DNA of 64,000 nucleotides from Bacillota bacterium (GTDB taxonomy: Bacteria > Bacillota > Clostridia > Peptostreptococcales > Anaerovoracaceae). Position 1 is the first letter of the stretch; each line of letters begins with the position of its first letter. Shown piece by piece: positions 24,286 to 32,482 of this stretch. The position numbers were made by a program, and so were the translations under genes. Location: positions 123,082 to 187,081 of the forward strand of contig JAHZHA010000029.1 in assembly GCA_019420525.1 (NCBI GenBank), in the 5' to 3' direction. Under the pieces are notes generated by a model. It was not told where the DNA came from. It searched no databases and was given only the letters and a program-made list of their open reading frames with translations.

Positions 24286-24930
24286 ATGAAAAATAAAATT
24301 TCTGTCTGGGGGAAAAGATTTACCAACGGGCTCACCGGGAAAAAAATCGCTTTTATCGTCATCGGAGCCGCAATCTGTTCTTTCGGCATTCACAACATAC
24401 ATCAGCGGAGCGGTATCACAGAAGGCGGAATTATGGGGCTGATGCTTCTGACGGAGCACTGGCTCGGCATTTCGCCCGCATATATCACACCGGTGCTGGA
24501 TATCGCGTGTTATCTGCTGGCATTCCGGTTTCTGGGAGGAAGGTTTATCAAAATATCCATGATTTCCACCGTCTGTATTTCCGTTTTTTATAAGATCTGG
24601 GAGCTGTTTCCGCCGATGCTTCCCGATCTGACGGATTATCCTCTTGCGGCGGCCATCTGCGGGGGAGTGTTTGTCGGAGTGGGGGTAGGGCTGATCGTCC
24701 GGCAGGGTGGATCTTCCAGCGGTGATGATGCGCTGGCGCTGACCATATCGGAAGTGACGAAATGGCGCCTATCGGCGGCATATCTGTTTACCGATCTCGT
24801 GGTGCTGGGGCTGTCGCTGACGTACATTCCGGCAAACCGCATCGCCTTTTCTGTTGTAACCGTGCTTCTCTCTTCCTGGCTGATCGATCTGATACAGAAT
24901 TTTCACGGAAAAAAGGTGACACAAGTCTGA
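24286..24930 (+). CDS. YitT-family membrane protein (N-terminal core)
   Basis: A 214-residue protein with five to six helices: IAFIVIGAAICSFGIHNIH, a re-entrant segment GITEGGIMGLMLLTEHW, the DIACYLLAFRFLG helix, AAICGGVFVGVGVGLIVRQGGSSSGDD (characteristic YitT/DUF161 motif) and DLVVLGLSLTYIP. The usual C-terminal DUF2179 cytoplasmic domain of the family is absent, so this is a short form. I take ATG 24286 as start; a TTG two codons earlier is also possible. Transport role unknown. It is probably controlled by the divergent MerR regulator. Confidence 0.85.
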   Translation: MKNKISVWGKRFTNGLTGKKIAFIVIGAAICSFGIHNIHQRSGITEGGIMGLMLLTEHWLGISPAYITPVLDIACYLLAFRFLGGRFIKISMISTVCISVFYKIWELFPPMLPDLTDYPLAAAICGGVFVGVGVGLIVRQGGSSSGDDALALTISEVTKWRLSAAYLFTDLVVLGLSLTYIPANRIAFSVVTVLLSSWLIDLIQNFHGKKVTQV

Positions 24931-25063
24931 ATTTCCGGTATTGCCGAATCTGTAATTCTGTCATATGTCAGGAAAACGGGCGAAAGAGGAAACTGTGAAT
25001 GGTAGATTTTTTTGTGTGTATCGACTATCATTTTCTTGTATTGAAGCAGGGAGGTGGATAACG

Positions 25064-25402
25064 ATGAGTTTAGGAAGCAGTCTCTATGATGCCAGGAAAA
25101 AAAGCGGCATGTCACAGCAGGAAGTGGCGGAGATACAGGACGCTATAGACAGAACGAGCGAGGAAGCCTGCGAAAAGATCGACTGGACAAAGGCATGGAG
25201 CAAAAAATATCCGATTCTGGCGTCATACCGGAGCGAAGTGGATACGGAAAAGTATGCGGCAGAATTGAAGCGGCTTCTGGATGATCTGCAGAAGCGGTAC
25301 GACTATGATGAACTGAACGCACTTCTGGTTCTGAAAGATATTCTGGCTTCCGTCTGGAAGAGCGGGAAAAAACAATCGAAAAGAAAAAATAAACGCGGCT
25401 GA
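25064..25402 (+). CDS. XRE-type regulator with internal deletion of the HTH
   Basis: A 112-residue protein. It begins like a common Clostridia XRE regulator (SLGSSLYDARKKSGMSQQEVAE) but then jumps directly to the family's C-terminal part (IQDAIDRTSEEACEKIDWTKAW, SKKYPILASYRSE, LDDLQKRYDYDELNALLVL, KDILASVWKS). From memory of the family, about 50-60 residues, including the recognition helix and the second half of the HTH, should lie between; they are missing in frame. It probably cannot bind DNA in the normal way and may be a decayed or dominant-negative form. The start follows GGGAGGTGGATAACG. Confidence 0.75.
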   Translation: MSLGSSLYDARKKSGMSQQEVAEIQDAIDRTSEEACEKIDWTKAWSKKYPILASYRSEVDTEKYAAELKRLLDDLQKRYDYDELNALLVLKDILASVWKSGKKQSKRKNKRG

Positions 25403-25459
25403 CGGCTGAACGGATATCGTGCAGTTTTTTCACTCTTCTGAGAGAATTGTCGGCGGATG

Positions 25460-25504
25460 AAAATGTCACCTCCCATCGGATCAGGATGGCGGGTGACATT
25501 TTTT
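25460..25504 (+). terminator. Terminator after truncated XRE gene
   Basis: The stem AAAATGTCACC (25460-25470) / GGTGACATTTT (25492-25502) with an inner CCCAT/ATGG pair is followed by T residues. Confidence 0.75.
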
Positions 25505-25610
25505 ATATTCGGGAAAAATCTGTTTTTTCTTGTATCGTCGCTGTTGATTATTATAATCATTATCAGGAAGCTTAATAAAATCAAATGAAAAAACGAATTT
25601 CAATGTAATT

Positions 25611-26342
25611 ATGAGTAAAATTTTGCAGTTAAATGGGAGACAGAAAATGTACTTGCATGCTGAAAAAATATCAAAAGTGTGTGAAAATATCTTTGATCTG
25701 GAATCGGCTGAACTTAGCCCTTCCTATTATTATGATTCATTGCCGTTATGTATTATAGATGCTGTATATTCCATGGGTACTCGATATACAAGTACAAAAA
25801 ATGTCGTAAAAAATTACTGTGAGTATTGCGGTATCAGTGAGTTCAGGAAAAAAGGAGATCGCTGCAGCGATTGTCAGACGGTTTCTGATCTGATAGACAA
25901 TATTACATCTCTGGGGATTGAAGAGAGTATAAATGTGATCTTCAAAAACAGGCAGAGAACATCGACGCGCAACGGAATTTTAAAAGCCGAAGCGGTTCTG
26001 CGGGTCGCAGAGGTTTTTCAGAAGTTTGGAATAGAAACATTAAAAGATTTTTCGGAAACCGGAATTTCAGATGAAGCGGAAAAGGAAATTCGTAAGATCC
26101 CGGGGCAGAAGAGCGGGCTGTCATTGCGGTATCTTCACATGCTGGCAGGAGATGATACCCAGTCAAAACCGGACCGGCACATTCTGCGCTTTCTCAAAGA
26201 GCATACAGAGAAAAATTTTTCTGTCTCTGAGGCTCAGGAACTTCTGACAGAGACCGTCATAATTCTGCGGCGAAAGTATCCCGGTATGACGGTAAGACTG
26301 CTGGATTATACTATCTGGAATTATATGGCTCACCGTCGATGA
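25611..26342 (+). CDS. HhH-GPD-like (endonuclease III fold) uncharacterised protein
   Basis: A 243-residue soluble protein. The N-terminal part has LPLCIIDAVYSMGTRYTSTKNVVKNYC; the C-terminal part has RKIPGQKSGLSLRYLHMLAG followed by KPDRHILRFL, which parallels the helix-hairpin-helix (LPGxGxxTA) and the catalytic-Asp segment (xxVDTHVxR) of HhH-GPD glycosylases. The catalytic Lys of endonuclease III and the FeS cysteines are not evident, although CEYCGIS and CSDC pairs occur at ~70-90. It may bind or repair DNA. The ATG is at 25611 with a weak site. The next gene overlaps its stop, but that gene has its own start further in. Confidence 0.6.
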   Translation: MSKILQLNGRQKMYLHAEKISKVCENIFDLESAELSPSYYYDSLPLCIIDAVYSMGTRYTSTKNVVKNYCEYCGISEFRKKGDRCSDCQTVSDLIDNITSLGIEESINVIFKNRQRTSTRNGILKAEAVLRVAEVFQKFGIETLKDFSETGISDEAEKEIRKIPGQKSGLSLRYLHMLAGDDTQSKPDRHILRFLKEHTEKNFSVSEAQELLTETVIILRRKYPGMTVRLLDYTIWNYMAHRR

Positions 26343-26374
26343 CAGTGAATAAAGTGAAAAAGGAGAAATCAGTC

Positions 26375-26998
26375 ATGGCAGAAGAAGTGAATCCGAAAGA
26401 TACCAGCCGGGCGGCGGCGTACGACCTCTGGATGAAAGCGCCGAATCCAATGGTGACTTTTTTTAAAACGTTGGATGTCACCAATCTCATAAAGATCAGC
26501 AGACAAAGGAATATGAAATTCAACATGCTGATGGACTATTGTGTTGGAAGCGCTGCGGTAGATGTGAAGGAGTTTTACATGCTGCCGGTGGGAGAACGAC
26601 TCATACGTTATGATTCGATAGCAGTCAACACGATCGTGAAGAATAAAGAGGAGAAAATCAGCTCCTGCGATATTCTGTACAATGCAGATATAAAGAAATT
26701 CAATGAACAGTATCTCAGATACACAGCTCAGGTGGCGGAAAGCTGTCAGGACAGAGATCTGTCCGAAGACTGCATGGTGATCGGAACGTCTGCGGTTACG
26801 GAAACAGAAATAGATGGAGCTGTGGGCATGAACAGCGGGATTTTCAATAATCCGTTTCTCATCTGGGGAAGATACAGAAAAAAGTGGCTCAGATATAGTC
26901 TGACTGTCTCTTTTCAGTTTCATCATACGCAGATGGATGGCGCTCACGCGGGAATTTTTCTGGAAAATCTGCAGAGAGAAATCAGAAATCTCAGATAA
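26375..26998 (+). CDS. CatA-like O-acetyltransferase (CAT family)
   Basis: A 207-residue protein close to the usual ~215 of type A chloramphenicol acetyltransferases. Motifs: the FFKTLDVTNLIK entry, NMLMDYCVGSAAVDV, and the catalytic FQFHHTQMDGAHAG near the C-terminus, matching the family HHxxxDG site. The start at ATG 26375 follows AAAGGAGAAATCAGTC. Many such CAT-like proteins in gut Clostridia are not true resistance enzymes; without the substrate-pocket comparison, chloramphenicol resistance is only a possibility. It immediately precedes a two-component system. Confidence 0.85.
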   Translation: MAEEVNPKDTSRAAAYDLWMKAPNPMVTFFKTLDVTNLIKISRQRNMKFNMLMDYCVGSAAVDVKEFYMLPVGERLIRYDSIAVNTIVKNKEEKISSCDILYNADIKKFNEQYLRYTAQVAESCQDRDLSEDCMVIGTSAVTETEIDGAVGMNSGIFNNPFLIWGRYRKKWLRYSLTVSFQFHHTQMDGAHAGIFLENLQREIRNLR

Positions 26999-27019
26999 CA
27001 AAAGGCGGTGAAGGGACGT

Positions 27020-27811
27020 ATGAAGGAAAAGAGAACAGAAAAAAGAGGGGAAATTCTGCTGGTGGAGGATGACAGCAGTCTCAACCGTGCGGTCAGTCTC
27101 AAACTGAGCAGAGAAGGATATGAGGTGCATACGGCGGCGACGCTGAAAGAGGCGTGGGAAATCTGCTGTGCTCACAGCATCGCACTGATTATCTGTGATA
27201 TCGGACTTCCGGACGGCAGCGGACTTGATTTTTGCGAAAAGGTGCGGGCCTCTGCCGGGTCACCGGATGCGGGAACGGGAATGAAGAACGGAGCGGATTG
27301 TGTGTTTCTGTTTCTGACGGCTCTGGATACGGAGACCGACATCATAAACGGCTATGAAGCAGGCGGGGATGATTACGTTACGAAGCCTTTTTCCCTGGCG
27401 GTGCTTCTATCCAAAGTAAATGCAATAATGGAAAGATATGGAAAAATATCCGGAGGATCAGAAGGAGGTGCCGGCGCTTCCGGAGAGAAGGGCTGCATGA
27501 TACAGTCCGGCGGCATCGTTTACGACAGCCGCCGCAATACCGTCTCGAAAGACGGAGTTTATTTGAAACTGACAGCCAATGAACAGAAGCTTCTCATTTA
27601 TTTCCTCGAAAATCCCATGAGGATTCTTTCAAAGAATCAGCTGCTGGAAGCTATATGGGATGCAGAGGGAAATTTCGTGGATGACAATACTGTGGCAGTC
27701 AATATCAGGAGACTTCGTGAAAAAGTGGAGGAAGACCCGTCGAAGCCGGCTGTGATAAAAAATGTCCGGGGACTGGGATACGTATGGGAAAGGGAATGTG
27801 AGAGACTGTGA
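27020..27811 (+). CDS. OmpR-family response regulator (second cassette)
   Basis: A 263-residue regulator with the start taken at ATG 27020 (site AAGGGA). Receiver domain with D17/D18, phosphoacceptor D60 (IICDIGLPDGSG) and the K in VTKPFSL; a ~15-residue insertion (around AGSPDAGTGMKNGAD) lengthens the loop before the T. The C-terminal winged helix is at ~165-260 (DDNTVAVNIRRLREKVE, VRGLGYVWE). It overlaps the kinase by four bases. The likely DNA targets are the four GTAAG repeats before the ABC genes downstream. Confidence 0.93.
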   Translation: MKEKRTEKRGEILLVEDDSSLNRAVSLKLSREGYEVHTAATLKEAWEICCAHSIALIICDIGLPDGSGLDFCEKVRASAGSPDAGTGMKNGADCVFLFLTALDTETDIINGYEAGGDDYVTKPFSLAVLLSKVNAIMERYGKISGGSEGGAGASGEKGCMIQSGGIVYDSRRNTVSKDGVYLKLTANEQKLLIYFLENPMRILSKNQLLEAIWDAEGNFVDDNTVAVNIRRLREKVEEDPSKPAVIKNVRGLGYVWERECERL

Positions 27812-29019
27812 AGAAAAAGATGATTCTGTTTGCGGTGACCGTTCTGGCTGTGGCGCTGGTGGCAGGTTTAATCGGAAATCTGCTGATCCGTAGGGCAGAG
27901 AGCGCCGGAGAAAGACGAGTGGAAAATATGATAGGAGCTGTGGCGGAGGAATATCCGGGGGCGGAGAATGCTTTTGTCCGCGGCATGGCAGATGAAGAGT
28001 TCCGGTGGGAAGAAGAAGGATCCGATATATTGTCCTCCTACGGATACGACAGCGGCGGATCCGTACCGGAGTATCGCCGTTTTCTGTATGTATTTGCTGT
28101 ACTGACGGCGGCGCTGGCAGCCGCAGCTCTCCTTTTCGGATATTCGGTGATGTTATATGCGAAAAAGAAGCAGGACAGGCAGAAGCGCGCGCTGCTGACG
28201 GTGATGGAAGACTGTCTGTCGGAAAATTTTCGTTTTGCAGAGAAGGATTTGATGTCGGACGGTCCGGATGATTCTCAGTTTGACGATACTCTTATGAGGC
28301 TGGCGCAGACGCTGGAACTGAAGACGAAGAGGTTCAATGAAGAGCACGACAACACGAAGACGCTGGTGACAGATATCTCACATCAGCTGAAAACTCCTAT
28401 CAGCGCCATGAAAGTCTGTTTCGATCTGTATCTGGAGGCAGAGACAGAAGAAGAACGTCAGGAATTCATTCAGCGGACAAAACTGCAGATGGATAAGCTG
28501 GAAAGTCTGGCAGCCTCTCTTGTCAATATCTCGCGTCTGGAAAACAGCATGATCACTCTGAATCCGGAGAAAACCGACCTGACCGATATTCTCGTGGGGG
28601 CTGTCAATACTGTTTATCACAAGGCTTCCGGGAAAAACACCGAGATCGTCACAGAAGATTTTGAAGATGTGGAAGTGAATGTGGACCGGAAATGGACAGT
28701 GGAAGCGCTGGCCAATATTTTGGACAACGGCATAAAATACAGTCCTGCGGGCAGTATGATTTCGATAAGAGTAAATAAATTATTCAGTTTTGTCAGAATT
28801 GAGATTCAGGATCAGGGTATCGGTATCCCGAAAGAGGAAAGAAACAAAATTTTTACCCGTTTTTACAGAGGAACGGATGAAGCAGTGAGGGGGCAGGAAG
28901 GTTCCGGAGTCGGACTCTATCTGACCCGCAGGATTCTGGAGGACCAGGGAGGAACCGTTTCGGTAAGGCCGGCGGCCGGAGGCGGAAGTATCTTTGCAGT
29001 TCAGCTTCCGCTGGGCTGA
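27808..29019 (+). CDS. Sensor histidine kinase (second cassette)
   Basis: A 403-residue kinase with GTG start in a GTGA overlap. Two membrane helices (~5-24 and ~92-117) flank a ~65-residue extracellular loop rich in acidic residues. H192 lies in TDISHQLKTP. The ATPase domain has NILDNGIKYS, QDQGIGIPKEE, IFTRFYRGTDE and GVGLYLTRRIL. The extracellular loop is much longer than in the first cassette's kinase, so direct ligand sensing is possible here. It is paired with the preceding regulator and followed by ABC genes. Confidence 0.93.
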   Translation: MKKKMILFAVTVLAVALVAGLIGNLLIRRAESAGERRVENMIGAVAEEYPGAENAFVRGMADEEFRWEEEGSDILSSYGYDSGGSVPEYRRFLYVFAVLTAALAAAALLFGYSVMLYAKKKQDRQKRALLTVMEDCLSENFRFAEKDLMSDGPDDSQFDDTLMRLAQTLELKTKRFNEEHDNTKTLVTDISHQLKTPISAMKVCFDLYLEAETEEERQEFIQRTKLQMDKLESLAASLVNISRLENSMITLNPEKTDLTDILVGAVNTVYHKASGKNTEIVTEDFEDVEVNVDRKWTVEALANILDNGIKYSPAGSMISIRVNKLFSFVRIEIQDQGIGIPKEERNKIFTRFYRGTDEAVRGQEGSGVGLYLTRRILEDQGGTVSVRPAAGGGSIFAVQLPLG

Positions 29020-29030
29020 TTTTCTTTTCT

Positions 29031-29069
29031 GTAAGGTAAATGTAAGACTTCCCGTAAGTCTGCTGTAAG
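29031..29069 (+). promoter_or_regulatory. Four GTAAG direct repeats at helical spacing
   Basis: GTAAG occurs at 29031, 29042, 29054 and 29065, i.e. spacings of 11, 12 and 11 bp, in the gap between the kinase and the ABC genes. Same-face direct repeats are the usual binding pattern of OmpR-family regulators, so this is the likely site for the regulator encoded at 27020. An AT-rich -10-like stretch follows at about 29078-29086. Confidence 0.6.
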
Positions 29070-29123
29070 ATTCGGCAGATAAGATATTGTCAGAAAGAAA
29101 AAGAACGACGGGGAGGTACAAAA

Positions 29124-29792
29124 ATGAATGTTATTCTTGAAACGAAAGAACTCTGCAAATATTACGGAGAGGGAGAAAATCTCGTAAAAGCTGCAGATCA
29201 TGTGAATATACAGATAAAGCAGAGCGAGTTTGTCACTATCGTCGGCAAATCGGGAAGCGGAAAGTCCACGCTGCTCCACATGCTGGGCGCTCTTGACCGT
29301 CCTACGTCAGGACAGGTGCTTCTTGCGGGCAGAGATATCAGCGAGTTTTCCGACGATGAACTGGCGAAAATCAGGAGGCGCAGGATCGGCTTTGTATTCC
29401 AGGCGTTCAACCTTATTCCGTCCCTCAATGTGTGGGAAAATACGGTGTTGCCGCTGGGCCTGGACGGCAGAGCTGTGGATGAGGAATTCGCACGGGATAT
29501 TCTGAAGACTCTGGGCCTGGAGGAAAAAGCGAAAAACATGCCCAATACACTGTCGGGCGGTCAGCAGCAGAGAACGGCCATAGCAAGGGCGATAGCGGCG
29601 AAGCCGTCGATCATACTGGCGGATGAGCCTACGGGAAATCTGGACACAAAGACAGGGGATGAGGTCATGGCGCTGCTGAAGTTCTCGGCAAAGAAGTACG
29701 GGCAGACTCTCGTGGTGATCACACACAACGAGGACATCGCACAGATGGCGGACAGGACCATCGTCATGGAAGACGGCAGGGTGGTGAGATAA
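29124..29792 (+). CDS. ABC transporter ATPase (MacB/BceA type, second cassette)
   Basis: A 222-residue ATPase of the same length as, and strongly similar to, the one at 3286. Walker A GKSGSGKST (40-48), Q loop FVFQAFNLIPSLNVWEN, signature LSGGQQQ (142-148), Walker B IILADEPTGNLD and H in VVITHNEDIAQMADR. The start follows GGGGAGGTAC. Its stop and the permease start are one base apart, so they are strictly co-translated. Confidence 0.94.
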   Translation: MNVILETKELCKYYGEGENLVKAADHVNIQIKQSEFVTIVGKSGSGKSTLLHMLGALDRPTSGQVLLAGRDISEFSDDELAKIRRRRIGFVFQAFNLIPSLNVWENTVLPLGLDGRAVDEEFARDILKTLGLEEKAKNMPNTLSGGQQQRTAIARAIAAKPSIILADEPTGNLDTKTGDEVMALLKFSAKKYGQTLVVITHNEDIAQMADRTIVMEDGRVVR

Positions 29793-29793
29793 G

Positions 29794-32262
29794 ATGATGA
29801 CATCACTGGCAAGAAAGAGAATCAGATATAATAAGAGCCGGACACTTCTGACGGCCGTGGCCGTGGCGTTGACTGCCATGCTTCTGATGGCCCTGGGCAC
29901 ATCCGTGACAGGGCTCCTGGATTTCAACAGACAGCAGGCGGCAGCGAACAGCAATGTTCACGCCACCATACAGAATCTCACCGGAGCGCAGATCGAAAAA
30001 CTGAGCAATCATGCGGATGTGGAATCGCTGGAGACAAATGAAATCTTTGCCACCATCGAGTATGGCAAGATGAACGGATTTCTCACATATTCCCGTGAGA
30101 TAAAGGATGGAATTCACTATGGCACAGGAGAAATCACAGAGGGCAAAATGCCGGAAAGGCCGGATGAGATCGCTTCCAGCAGCGCATTCTTTGAGAGGAT
30201 GGGCGTGGAGCCTGAAGTGGGAAATACATTTCCGATTTCCTTCCGGGTGCAGGGAGAAGGCGAGATTCAGACCCGTGAATTCACCATCAGCGGAATCCTT
30301 TCATCCAGAGATCTGTCAGAACTCGATATCAGCGATTCACGTCTGGCCTATGGGGGACAGATCTCCGGAGCGCTGGCGGATGAGATGATACCGGAGCAGG
30401 ACCGCTTGTATAACGCAGTGATAAGGGTAACGGGAGAGGAAGAGCTGAATTATGATGAGATCACACAGAAGATAAATGATCTGGCCCGGGATATCGGAGC
30501 CGGGGAAAATGATGTCAGTCTGAATAAGGAATATCTGTCTACCGCAACCGATCCGGGAACGGAAACGCTTCAGATTGCAGCGGCGATCGCTCTGATGATT
30601 GTGATTTTTTCCGGAATGGTGATATACAGCATCTATTATGTAGGTGTGATAACCGATGTGCAGGAGATCGGAAAGCTGAAAGCGCTGGGAGCGACGAAGA
30701 AGCAGATCAGGCACATGCTGCAGAAAGAAGGAATGTTCGTATCGGTAATCGCCATACCTGCAGGTCTGCTGCTGGGTTTTCTGATACCGTATCTGGTGCT
30801 GCCGGCGGTGATGAGGAAAGCTGCCGAGGTCAGCATGATGCCTTTTGAAGCGGAAAATATTCATATGTTTTCTCTGTCTGTCATGCTGCTGGTAGTTGCT
30901 GTCGTGTTGTTCACCGTATACCTGTCCCTGCTGAAGCCGTCCCGTATGGCCGGAAAAATATCTCCGGTGGAAGCCATGAAGTATCAGGAGAGCAGCGGCG
31001 GAAAGAAGATACGTAAAGGGAATGTCAGTGTAAGCGTTTCCCGTCTGGCAAAGGCCAATCTGGTGAGAAACAGAAAGCGGACGGCCGTCACGATGATCAC
31101 CATGGGTCTGAGCTGCGTGCTGTTCATGAGTCTGGCGGGAATCCTCAACAGCATGAGTGCAGATGATATCGCAGACAGACAGCTTGAGGGAGCGGATTTC
31201 AGGATCGAACTCGATTATTCCGTCAATGATGAAACTTATCCTGAGAACAATCTCGATGTCATCAATCAGAATAACCCGTTTACAAGTAATCTGCTGCAAC
31301 AGATCCAAAGCATAAAGGGTGTGGAGGAATTCCGGAGTATCCGTGCGGTTCCGGTGAGCAGTGATTTTCCGTCGGATCTCTTTGCAGAGGGCAGAATCGC
31401 ACTGTCTGATGTATCCAGAGAAAAGGCGGAAAGCTGGGAAAATGATGTAAAGCGGGGCAAACTCGATTACGACAGTCTGATCGGTGAAAGGAAAGAAGGG
31501 GGCGCTGTTTCCTGTGGAGCGGTATTTACAAGTGATACCTTTATGGACGAATACGGTTTTGCGATAGGGGATCAGGTGGAGTTTACCGTTTATGACGGAG
31601 GCCGTCAGATCCCGCTGACAGTGACGATACAGGCCAGCGTGGACGATGGAGGTTCGGCGGCCTTCGTGATACCGGAAGAGAGTTACGAAGCCCTGGGGCT
31701 GGAAAATAACAGTATTACGGACCTCTTTATATCGGTAAAAGACGATGCTTATGATTCGGTGAAGACGGAACTGCAGAATATCGTAGATGAAAACAGTCGC
31801 TTCAGTCTGTATTCCAGGGATGAGGAACTGGATATCGGCGCTATGTCGGTGAATGTGATCAAATATCCGATGTATGCGATTCTTCTGATGATTGCGGTGA
31901 TCGGGTTCATGAATCTGATCAATACCATGATAATCAGCATCGTAACCAGAAAGAAAGAACTGGGCATGCTGCAGGCCATAGGTCTCTCAGACAGACAGCT
32001 GACGAGGATGCTGGCCGGAGAAGGACTCGTGTTTACGGCGGGAACGCTGGCGGCGGCTCTTACACTGGGAAATCTTCTAGGGTATCTGATTTTCCTGTGG
32101 GGGAAGGAATCCCACTTTATGAGCGTGACGGAGTACCATTATCCCGTATGGGAATCTCTGCTGCTGACGCTGATTCTGGCAGCGGGACAGTTGATCGTCA
32201 CATGGGCTGTGGGAAAGCACATGCGGCGTGAGAGCCTGATCGAACGGATCCGAAATGATTAA
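29794..32262 (+). CDS. FtsX-family ABC permease (second cassette)
   Basis: An 822-residue partner of the ATPase at 29124. N-terminal helix (TLLTAVAVALTAMLLMAL), extracellular domain ~45-245, three-helix FtsX core ~255-390 (IAAAIALMIVIFSGMVIYSI, MFVSVIAIPAGLLLGFLIPYL, VMLLVVAVVLFTVYLS), a second unit with TAVTMITMGLSCVLFMSL, extracellular domain ~455-690, and C-terminal helices including MYAILLMIAVIGFMNLI and LLLTLILAAGQLIVTWA. The overall plan equals the permease at 3968 but the sequences have diverged, so the two cassettes are old paralogues or separate acquisitions. Substrate unknown. Confidence 0.93.
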   Translation: MMTSLARKRIRYNKSRTLLTAVAVALTAMLLMALGTSVTGLLDFNRQQAAANSNVHATIQNLTGAQIEKLSNHADVESLETNEIFATIEYGKMNGFLTYSREIKDGIHYGTGEITEGKMPERPDEIASSSAFFERMGVEPEVGNTFPISFRVQGEGEIQTREFTISGILSSRDLSELDISDSRLAYGGQISGALADEMIPEQDRLYNAVIRVTGEEELNYDEITQKINDLARDIGAGENDVSLNKEYLSTATDPGTETLQIAAAIALMIVIFSGMVIYSIYYVGVITDVQEIGKLKALGATKKQIRHMLQKEGMFVSVIAIPAGLLLGFLIPYLVLPAVMRKAAEVSMMPFEAENIHMFSLSVMLLVVAVVLFTVYLSLLKPSRMAGKISPVEAMKYQESSGGKKIRKGNVSVSVSRLAKANLVRNRKRTAVTMITMGLSCVLFMSLAGILNSMSADDIADRQLEGADFRIELDYSVNDETYPENNLDVINQNNPFTSNLLQQIQSIKGVEEFRSIRAVPVSSDFPSDLFAEGRIALSDVSREKAESWENDVKRGKLDYDSLIGERKEGGAVSCGAVFTSDTFMDEYGFAIGDQVEFTVYDGGRQIPLTVTIQASVDDGGSAAFVIPEESYEALGLENNSITDLFISVKDDAYDSVKTELQNIVDENSRFSLYSRDEELDIGAMSVNVIKYPMYAILLMIAVIGFMNLINTMIISIVTRKKELGMLQAIGLSDRQLTRMLAGEGLVFTAGTLAAALTLGNLLGYLIFLWGKESHFMSVTEYHYPVWESLLLTLILAAGQLIVTWAVGKHMRRESLIERIRND

Positions 32263-32269
32263 ACAAAAG

Positions 32270-32305
32270 AACATCGCATCGTAATTTGACGATGCGATGT
32301 TTTTC
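32270..32305 (+). terminator. Terminator after second ABC cassette
   Basis: The 13-bp stem AACATCGCATCGT (32270-32282) / ACGATGCGATGTT (32289-32301) is followed by TTTT. Confidence 0.88.
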
Positions 32306-32482
32306 TGTTTCCTGAAGACTGGATAGAAGGAAAGAACATCGCCAGGAAGATGATTCCGAAGTAGGCGCAGAACGTCAGCCTGAAGATTGCACAAATCCCC
32401 AGGCTGATATAAGATAAAAGTAATCGCGCCGGATTCCGGCCGTGAATACATCGGAAAAAGTCTGCAGAATGAGGAAGAAATT

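Noticed and set aside
26375..26998. Direct call as chloramphenicol resistance gene
   Set aside because: The catalytic HHxxxDG is present, but many CAT-like proteins in Clostridia act on other acceptors; only the family is supported.
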